From the NCBI GenBank assembly GCA_011390535.1, contig JAABSF010000251.1, positions 1-5,044 on the forward strand: a DNA stretch of 5,044 nt, given 5' to 3'. A model generated the notes under the pieces. It was not told where the DNA came from, ran no database searches, and was given only the letters and a program-made list of their open reading frames with translations. Positions within the stretch are counted from its first letter, which is position 1, and every line of letters starts with the position of its first letter. This DNA comes from Deltaproteobacteria bacterium. Lineage in GTDB: Bacteria > Myxococcota_A > Polyangia > HGW-17 > SLPX01. Below, piece after piece: positions 1-4,536 of the stretch. The position numbers and the translations under genes are program-made.

Positions 1-169
1 CGGAAACTCCGGAAAAAAACAAGCCACTAAATAAGAAGCCACCCGGAAAAAAGCAGTGCCTCACGACCACATCTCCGTGAGAGCCTATCACCTTTGGGAG
101 GAGAGCGGCAGACAACCCAATAAGGAAATGGAGAACTGGCTTAAAGCCGAGCAAGAGCTGCAAGATTAG
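1..169 (+). CDS. DUF2934-type small protein, 5' truncated, with an apparent -1 frame change
   Basis: This is the 3' end of a gene that begins before the window. Positions 56-166 read in one frame as a DUF2934-like domain with the segment ISVRAYHLWEESGR, then a conserved-looking N-W-L-K-A-E-Q-E-L tail, ending at TAG 167-169. DUF2934 proteins are small, have no known function, and usually carry a Lys/Ala/Pro-rich N-terminal tail. Such a tail is present upstream (ETPEKNKPLNKKPPGKK, positions 3-53) but in the next frame. The domain frame is closed upstream by TAA 32-34, and the tail frame is closed by TGA 78-80. A -1 shift on A AAA AAG (47-53) joins them into one plausible protein. Alternatives are a one-base deletion in the A run (pseudogene or sequencing error), or a separate 37-residue protein from GTG 56, which has only a weak ribosome binding site. 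The family call is from motif recognition. Confidence 0.6.
60..81 (+). promoter_or_regulatory. Hairpin 6 nt after an A AAA AAG slippery heptamer
   Basis: The arms CTCACG (60-65) and CGTGAG (76-81) form a perfect 6-bp stem with a 10-nt loop. The heptamer A AAA AAG occupies 47-53 in the phase of the upstream reading frame, leaving a 6-nt spacer (54-59). This arrangement matches known -1 frameshift stimulators. The stem is short and could be chance, so its function is inferred. Confidence 0.35.
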
Positions 170-223
170 TTTCCTGAGAAATCTCGTCCAAAACACTAGC
201 CACGAAACGCAGTTGGGTCCTAT

Positions 224-1021
224 ATGTTTGTCTTTTTCAAAACCAGAAAAATATCAAAACCGTCATTTATCAATCCACTGTTGAATGCTTCATTTCTCCT
301 TGTCCTTTTGCTGATAGCCGGCAGCTCGGGGTGCCGCACCTCCAAGTGCGCTCCCAGCTCCGCCGATAACCCTCAAAAGGCAGAGGCCCCAAATCGAACC
401 GGCCCCAAAGCTGAGGGAGGTGACACAGTGAAACCAGAGATTCCAGACTACAACTTCTCCATTGGCGACGCCGAACCACCAACTCTTGCAGGAGCCATTA
501 AAAATCGCCGGTCTATCAGGAGCTTTTCCAATAAGCCGCTCTCAATGGATGTAGTGAAGCAGCTTGCGTGGGCAACCCAGGGCGTCAACTCCAGCAGAGG
601 ATATCGTACTTGCCCGTCAGCCGGCGCCACTTATCCCCTTGAATTATATGTAGCCCATACAAGTGGAGTTTACCATTACCTGCCCGAAAAGAACGAGCTG
701 AAGAAAAAATCAAATAACGACATCCGTAAAGAATTGGCTATTGCGTCCCTTAATCAAATGTCAATCGCACAAGCGCCGGCGGTCTTTGTGTTCACAGCCG
801 TCCTGAAACGCACCTCCCGGCGATATGGAGACAGAGCCGAGAGGTATGTCAACATAGAGGTCGGCCACTGCGCGCAGAACCTGGCGCTCGCCGTGGCGGG
901 GATGGATCTTGCTTCTTACCCTGTGGGGGCCTTTTCGGACAACAAGGTCAAAGATATACTAAGTGCTCCACCAACCCATGAACCGCTTTATATTGTTCCG
1001 GTGGGCTATCCTTCCGAATAG
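224..1021 (+). CDS. SagB/ThcOx-type nitroreductase family protein with a lipoprotein-like signal
   Basis: This is a predicted FMN-dependent oxidoreductase of the nitroreductase fold. Residues 1-37 look like a lipoprotein signal: a basic start (K6, R8, K9), a hydrophobic stretch at 22-33, and Cys37 in G-S-S-G-C. Ser at -3 is a weak lipobox. Residues 38-75 are a Pro/Ala/Lys linker, and the enzyme domain spans about 85-265. Typical SagB-type blocks are visible: N-R-R-S-I-R-S-F (94-101), L-A-W-A-T-Q-G (114-120), C-P-S-A-G-A-T-Y-P-L-E (130-140), R-Y-V-N-I-E-V-G-H-C-A-Q-N-L (207-220), P-V-G-A-F-S-D (233-239) and L-Y-I-V-P-V-G-Y-P (255-263). The R-R-S-x-R block usually contacts the flavin phosphate. 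The substrate is unknown; no azole-peptide cluster is visible nearby. Upstream of ATG 224 there is no strong ribosome binding site, and TTG 281 is a possible shorter start. The gene sits 54 bp after the DUF2934 gene on the same strand, so the two may be co-transcribed. Confidence 0.85.
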   Translation: MFVFFKTRKISKPSFINPLLNASFLLVLLLIAGSSGCRTSKCAPSSADNPQKAEAPNRTGPKAEGGDTVKPEIPDYNFSIGDAEPPTLAGAIKNRRSIRSFSNKPLSMDVVKQLAWATQGVNSSRGYRTCPSAGATYPLELYVAHTSGVYHYLPEKNELKKKSNNDIRKELAIASLNQMSIAQAPAVFVFTAVLKRTSRRYGDRAERYVNIEVGHCAQNLALAVAGMDLASYPVGAFSDNKVKDILSAPPTHEPLYIVPVGYPSE

Positions 1022-1087
1022 ATCAATCAAACAGCACCGAATCACCGACTTTTGATCCGATGAGGCTCGGACAGATGTCCTTGCCTT

Positions 1088-2029
1088 ATGGCAACTCAGA
1101 CGTATTATCGGAGCATGTCGCTTCACTACGCCGGAGAGTTGGCAGCCCTGGCAACCGCCTGCTGTTGGACCATCACATCCATGTCATTCGAAGCCGCCGG
1201 CAAACGTATCGGTTCTTTGTCACTAAACGGTATCCGGCTCGCAATGGCCCTGGTTTTTTTGACCTTCTGGTGCTGGATCCAACGCGGCCTGCCTCTGCCC
1301 CTGGACGCCTCGGGACACGCCTGGGGTTGGTTGGCGCTATCCGGGGTTATCGGCTTTGCTATCGGCGACCTGTGTTTGTTTCGTGCCTTCGTGGTCATCG
1401 GCGCCCGCCTGTCCATGTTAATGATGTCCCTGGTGCCGCCCATGACCGCCGTGGGGGCGTGGATTCTTATGGGTGAACAGCTCACCGGGATAGAGTGGCT
1501 GGGAATGGCGTTGACCATAGCCGGGATATCCTGGGTCGTTTTGGAGCGACGCAAAGACGAGAGCGGCCGTCCAATTCGAGCGCCGATTAAAGGAGTCCTC
1601 CTGGGCTTCGGGGGAGCAGCCGGGCAGGCCCTGGGACTCGTGCTGTCCAAGTACGGGATGAGAGACTACGACCCCTTTGCCGGCACATGGATCCGGATCT
1701 TGGCAGGTCTTATCTCCTTCGCCGTAATCTACTCAATTATCGGCTGGTGGCCAAGAGTCACTGCTGCCTTTAAGCACAAATCCGGTATGGCCTTTACCGG
1801 CCTGGGGGCGTTTTTTGGGCCATTTTTGGGGGTCTCCCTCTCTCTGGTGGCGGTCCAACTCACCCACGCAGGGGTGGCTGCCACTCTCATTGGTCTGGTG
1901 CCGGTGATCATCCTGGCGCCTGCACACTTCATCGCAAAAGAACATATCTCACCGCGGGCTATTGCCGGAGCGTTGTTGGCCGTGGCCGGGAGCGCCCTGC
2001 TCTTTCTAAGCGACACACCATCAAGATGA
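1088..2029 (+). CDS. EamA-family (DMT superfamily) transporter
   Basis: This is an inner-membrane protein of the drug/metabolite transporter superfamily, which exports or imports small metabolites; the substrate cannot be read from the sequence. The 313 residues match the usual ~300 of the family and contain about ten hydrophobic helices in two EamA halves, roughly 14-152 and 166-308. The first half ends with the typical M-G-E-Q-L-T-G-I-E-W-L-G-M block (128-140). The second half has L-V-P-V-I-I-L-A-P (270-278) followed by K-E-H-I-S-P-R-A-I-A-G-A-L-L (284-297). ATG 1088 has no clear Shine-Dalgarno. ATG 1115 (Met10) is an alternative that removes only the polar start, but its GGAG lies one base away, which is too close. 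The TGA stop at 2027-2029 lies inside the first unit of an 18-bp tandem repeat. The gene starts 66 bp after the nitroreductase gene on the same strand; no convincing terminator lies between them. Confidence 0.9.
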   Translation: MATQTYYRSMSLHYAGELAALATACCWTITSMSFEAAGKRIGSLSLNGIRLAMALVFLTFWCWIQRGLPLPLDASGHAWGWLALSGVIGFAIGDLCLFRAFVVIGARLSMLMMSLVPPMTAVGAWILMGEQLTGIEWLGMALTIAGISWVVLERRKDESGRPIRAPIKGVLLGFGGAAGQALGLVLSKYGMRDYDPFAGTWIRILAGLISFAVIYSIIGWWPRVTAAFKHKSGMAFTGLGAFFGPFLGVSLSLVAVQLTHAGVAATLIGLVPVIILAPAHFIAKEHISPRAIAGALLAVAGSALLFLSDTPSR

Positions 2030-2166
2030 GACAAACTAACAAGGTGAGACAAACTAACAAGATGAGACAAACTAACAAGATGAGGCAAACTAACAAGATG
2101 AGACAAACTAACAAGGTGAGAGACACTCTCGAGTTGAGGCACTCCCACAACATCAGACATCGCCAC
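2023..2166. repeat. 18-bp tandem repeat array, five good units then three decayed units
   Basis: The unit AAGATGAGACAAACTAAC starts at 2023, 2041, 2059, 2077 and 2095. Units differ by at most one base from this consensus (AAGGTGAG in the second, GAGGC in the fourth). Three further 18-bp blocks (2113, 2131, 2149) keep the period but are increasingly diverged. There are no spacers, so this is not a CRISPR array. The period is six codons, so all frames stay in register from unit to unit. The array begins on the last codons of the EamA gene and supplies its stop. It lies in a convergent intergenic region. Confidence 0.95.
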
Positions 2167-2169
2167 TAA
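2026..2169 (+). other. Possible 47-codon hexapeptide-repeat ORF overlapping the EamA stop (ATGA)
   Basis: ATG 2026-2028 overlaps the EamA stop TGA in the arrangement ATGA, which often permits coupled translation. The frame reads (M/V)RQTNK five times, then a decayed tail (VRDTLELRHSHNIRHRH), and stops at TAA 2167-2169. The product would be small and basic. No Shine-Dalgarno is evident, and the sequence is fully explained by the tandem repeat, so translation is doubtful. It is recorded because the stop-start overlap is exact. Confidence 0.2.
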
Positions 2170-2343
2170 CCGATGCCATCCCCATAAAAGTAAAAGCTGG
2201 TCCCAAGGGAACAAGTCAAATAGGCGGAAACAAGGAAAAAGCAGAGGGGACGTAAAGGAGAAAGCGAATGGGAGTTAAAAGGAGAAAGCGAATGGGAGTT
2301 AAAAGGAGGGAGCAAATAGGAGCGACAAATCGATTAAAGGTTC
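2030..2343. other. Convergent intergenic region, repeat-filled, no clear terminator
   Basis: This separates the EamA gene (plus) from the duplicated-domain gene (minus). Most of it is the two tandem arrays. Between them (2170-2230) I see nothing recognisable. The only hairpins noticed are short: GAGAG/CTCTC at 2118-2130 with a 3-nt loop, and a TCCC/GGGA palindrome near 2201-2210. Neither is followed by a T tract, so no Rho-independent terminator is called on either strand. Confidence 0.6.
2231..2323. repeat. Purine-rich ~24-bp tandem repeat, three clear units and one decayed
   Basis: Units start at about 2253 (23 bp), 2276 (24 bp) and 2300 (24 bp). The core is AAAAGGAGAAAGCGAATGGG, followed by AGT. 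The third unit differs at about four positions, and 2231-2252 looks like a more decayed copy. Each unit carries a GGAG block resembling a Shine-Dalgarno on the plus strand, but no ORF follows. On the minus strand the array is pyrimidine-rich and lies just past the stop of the 2344-3225 gene. It differs in sequence and period from the neighbouring 18-bp array. Confidence 0.85.
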
Positions 2344-3225
2344 TCAGTTGCACTTCATAGAAGCATCGCACAAACGCACAACCACAGGAGCCCCCCCTAA
2401 AACCTCCTTCGATATCATCGAGCCGATTAGGTTGAATGAATTCACTATCTCCGCGGTCCTCTCCCCGGGTACCACAAATCCAATCTCATAGGTCTTACCT
2501 TTTTTATTCTCCGTCCCCTCCTTTTCTCCACCACCTGCTCCATCCTTCATGGTCACCTTTATGGATTTGCGCCTGTCAGCCGTAAAATACCCTTTTTCTT
2601 TTAAAAAATTACCTATTTTTTCCGCGGTCTCCTTCTTGACCGGCTCTTTGAAGAAAACCTCTCCTTTGGCGACAATGAGCCTTTGACCGAAATTGCCTAA
2701 ATCCGAAGGAACCTTGATTGTCTGTTTTGTCTTCAGATGCCTATCACACAAATGGACCTCTACATTTGCACCATCCAGTGCGTAAGTTGAAATCATCCCA
2801 CCTAGGAGCTTGAACTGTTCCTTTAAATCCTTCGACAGAGACTCTGGGTCTTTCACGACAAACCGTACCTGATAAGTGCTTTTTTCCTTCACCAACTGAA
2901 CGGATTTCTTCCTGTCTTTGGTGAAATAACCGATCTCAACAAGATAATGCCCCACTTTTTTTGCGTCAGCCTTCTTTACAGGAGATTTGTAGAACAGCTC
3001 CCCCTCCTCGAATGTAAGCTTATCGCCGTGGGTTTTACAACCTATGTACAGAACCGAAACAAAAACAAAAAAATTCATCACAAAGATCGGCTTTATACCT
3101 GTTTTAACTGTTTTGACTATTTTACCTGCTATACCTCCGCTACTTGATCTATATGCATTATCTTCTCTAACGGTTTTTCTTCTGGATTTTTTCAAACGGC
3201 CGGCTTCTTCTTGATAATAGTTCAT
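2344..3225 (-). CDS. Membrane-anchored protein with two copies of a ~100-residue domain, function unknown
   Basis: I do not recognise a named function. The 293-residue product has a basic N-terminal segment (1-45), a hydrophobic segment (46-62) and C63 in L-Y-I-G-C, so it is a possible lipoprotein or a membrane-anchored extracytoplasmic protein. The mature part is an internal duplication. Copy 1 (about 71-165) and copy 2 (about 184-291) share G-E-(L/V)-F-(Y/F)-K-x-P-V-K-K, G-Y-F-T-x-D-R-(K/R)-K-S, T-Y-(Q/E)-x-x-F-V-V, a G-x-M-I-S block, and an ending V-x-(H/R)-L-C-D. Copy 2 has a Gly/Lys/Glu-rich insert at 229-243. The paired LCD cysteines are C160 and C286. The start at 3225 is well supported by AGGAGG (3231-3236 on the plus strand), 5 nt away. 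Met50 would give a shorter signal but loses this site. The stop is TGA. It lies 61 bp downstream of the MsrA gene on the same strand, probably in one transcript. Confidence 0.85.
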   Translation of the reverse strand: MNYYQEEAGRLKKSRRKTVREDNAYRSSSGGIAGKIVKTVKTGIKPIFVMNFFVFVSVLYIGCKTHGDKLTFEEGELFYKSPVKKADAKKVGHYLVEIGYFTKDRKKSVQLVKEKSTYQVRFVVKDPESLSKDLKEQFKLLGGMISTYALDGANVEVHLCDRHLKTKQTIKVPSDLGNFGQRLIVAKGEVFFKEPVKKETAEKIGNFLKEKGYFTADRRKSIKVTMKDGAGGGEKEGTENKKGKTYEIGFVVPGERTAEIVNSFNLIGSMISKEVLGGAPVVVRLCDASMKCN

Positions 3226-3286
3226 AGCATCCTCCTATTGGCTTCTTTCCATCCTTATAGCCTCCAGGAAGAAAAAAATCTATATT

Positions 3287-4162
3287 CTAGTTCCGGCCCT
3301 TTACCATTTGGAGGAGCTTCTCTTGGGAGGTTGGAGACAACCCTAGGAGAGATATCTCTTCATCCAACTGAGCCTCTGTGCCATATCCAGCGACATAACC
3401 ATTGACCCGGGCTGCGGCTGTAGAGGCCACGAGGTCTTGTGCTTGTGGATAAATGGCATTGAGCTCTTCAAAAAAACTTGGGGCATGACGGAGACGGTAT
3501 TTTTGGTGATAGTCCTCGGCCATGGTAAACGTACCCACCGGTAGGATTTCAGTATAGAGATCCTTGTCCAACTCCTCAGCCCTTTCATCCCTGCTCGCTT
3601 CTGCGAGGTGCTGCTGGTCTTCGTTGTGATAAAGAATAGCAGACATATACTGACGTGAAGTGGGCGGTTTCGAAGGATCGTGGGCCGACCAAAACAAAGA
3701 CAGGAGCTCTTTGTAGCTCATCTTTTGAGGGTCATAGTCCATCCGGACAGCCTCGGCGTGGTCGCCGATACTATGATAAGTCGGATTACTTGTACTGCCG
3801 CCGGCATATCCTACCATTATCCTAACCGCTGCAGGGAGACACCCGAACCGGGCGTCGGGACCCCAAAATCACCCGAGAGCAAAGGTAGCCGACTGGGTAT
3901 TTTCCGGCGGATTTTGGTCCATCAGTGGGCGGGGATCATCTATTTGGTTTGCGTCTGCGCTTCCTGATCCTCCACCGTCTATTATTGACGGGTTGTGTGC
4001 TTCAGAGTCTTGAGCCACGCCCCCTATCTGGTGACAACCCGACCACAAGAGCCCCGTACCGGCTGCAAAGAGCCCTAACTCTTTCAAGAATTTCCGCCTG
4101 GATGAGCCAAGGTCACTTTGGGGATTACGCACCCGGTGAAGAAGCATTTCGTGTATTTTCAT
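3287..4162 (-). CDS. msrA: Selenocysteine-containing peptide methionine sulfoxide reductase MsrA, Tat-exported and probably lipidated
   Basis: MsrA reduces methionine-S-sulfoxide in proteins back to methionine. The reading frame from ATG 4162 to TAG 3287 is open for 291 residues except for one TGA at 3869-3871, codon 98. The flanking residues read A-T-F-A-L-G-[TGA]-F-W-G-P-D-A-R-F-G, so TGA replaces the catalytic Cys of the family motif G-C-F-W-G and is best read as selenocysteine. The family continues with V-G-Y-A-G-G (117-122), N-P-T-Y (126-129), H-A-E-A-V-R (135-140, with the usual catalytic Glu at 137), S-R-Q-Y-M-S-A-I-L-Y-H, A-E-D-Y-H-Q-K-Y and S-T-A-A-A-R-V-N-G-Y. The N-terminus has a perfect twin-arginine motif S-R-R-K-F-L-K (21-27), a hydrophobic stretch, C43 in L-W-S-G-C (weak lipobox), and a Gly/Ser/Asp linker to about 90. 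AAGGAG lies 6 nt before ATG 4162. The internal ATG at 3817 lacks a good site and would omit the active site. C108 is the only Cys after the signal. A nonsense-mutated pseudogene is the main alternative. Confidence 0.9.
3838..3856 (-). promoter_or_regulatory. Candidate bacterial SECIS element of the Sec-MsrA mRNA
   Basis: On the minus strand the sequence GACGCCCGGTTCGGGTGTC folds into a 7-bp stem (one G-U pair) with a five-base loop GGUUC. The loop begins 20 nt after the TGA at 3869-3871. Bacterial SECIS elements lie within the coding region just after UGA, with a short upper stem, a small apical loop carrying G at its first or second position, and a UGA-to-loop distance of about 16-37 nt. All of these are met. 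GGG soon after the TGA (within 3861-3864) could pair with CCC just past the stem (3834-3836) to extend the structure. Such an element would recruit SelB and Sec-tRNA. The fold is by eye. Confidence 0.8.
3869..3871 (-). other. In-frame TGA read as selenocysteine (Sec98 of MsrA)
   Basis: The codon falls precisely on the catalytic cysteine of MsrA, with family sequence continuing unbroken on both sides. TGA also ends the EamA gene and the 2344-3225 gene, which argues against a general TGA reassignment in this organism. Termination here would give an inactive 97-residue exported stub. Confidence 0.85.
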
Positions 4163-4536
4163 AAAAAACTCCTTGTCCTATCTTATTTATTACCAATAGC
4201 ATCCGTTTTGGAACTTGCAAGCTCCCCAAGGCAAGATGTAACTTGCAAATTGTGTGCGATTTGTGTGGGACTTACGCGATTAATCATGAGACATTTGACT
4301 GAATGGAAACAGAACTTTGGGGCTTGAGCGCGATTGCCCTAGGTAACAACCATAATGCCATTGATCCTTATATCTAATCGCGTTATCCTTATATGGAGAG
4401 GGTAATCGTATAATGTAAGAAGTTTTGAATTGTAATATTCTTGAGAGGCATTGACCCTGTCTTTGTTGATTTCGACAGCAAAGTCAGTGGCCACAAAAAT
4501 GAGTGGTGTCTGAATAGAAGCCGGTGGAGGACGATT
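4163..4536. other. Divergent intergenic region between Sec-MsrA and the VWA-like lipoprotein
   Basis: This must hold the start signals for both flanking genes. Short repeated elements are visible. AACTTGCAA occurs at 4212-4220 and 4240-4248. ATCCTTATAT occurs at 4364-4373 and 4385-4394, exactly 21 bp apart. CGCGATT occurs at 4275-4281 and 4329-4335, and inverted at 4376-4382. No convincing gene is present; a 13-codon ATG ORF at 4287-4328 has no ribosome binding site. The Shine-Dalgarno of msrA is at 4169-4174. Confidence 0.6.
4385..4414 (+). promoter_or_regulatory. Weak candidate promoter for the VWA-like lipoprotein gene
   Basis: A perfect TATAAT (-10) lies at 4409-4414, but the hexamer 17 bp upstream (TCCTTA) is a poor -35. 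The ATCCTTATAT direct repeat overlaps and precedes it with a 21-bp (two-turn) spacing, which would suit an activator or repressor. The implied 5' leader is about 115 nt. This is a guess from base patterns. Confidence 0.25.

Noticed and set aside
1022..1087. Terminator between the nitroreductase and EamA genes
   Set aside because: Only a weak GATCAA/TTGATC pair with a long loop and no T tract was found.
1060..1476. 138-residue plus-strand ORF overlapping the EamA start
   Set aside because: It is a shifted-frame shadow of the transporter gene, rich in Arg and Pro and without recognisable domains.
1729..2214. 161-residue minus-strand ORF with VSLSHL repeats
   Set aside because: It lies antisense to the EamA gene and across the 18-bp array, whose six-codon period keeps frames open. 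No family resemblance or ribosome binding site.
2023..2323. CRISPR array
   Set aside because: Units are directly adjacent with no spacers, and no cas genes are near.
3287..3817. MsrA gene starting at ATG 3817
   Set aside because: It would lack the G-C-F-W-G active site, has no good ribosome binding site, and family sequence continues upstream in the same frame through the TGA.
3869..3871. TGA as a general reassigned codon (Trp or Gly)
   Set aside because: TGA ends the EamA gene and the 2344-3225 gene, and the position is specifically a catalytic Cys with a SECIS-like hairpin after it.
3925..4327. Plus-strand ORFs opposite the msrA N-terminal region
   Set aside because: They are antisense to the Tat signal and linker of msrA and have no recognisable content.
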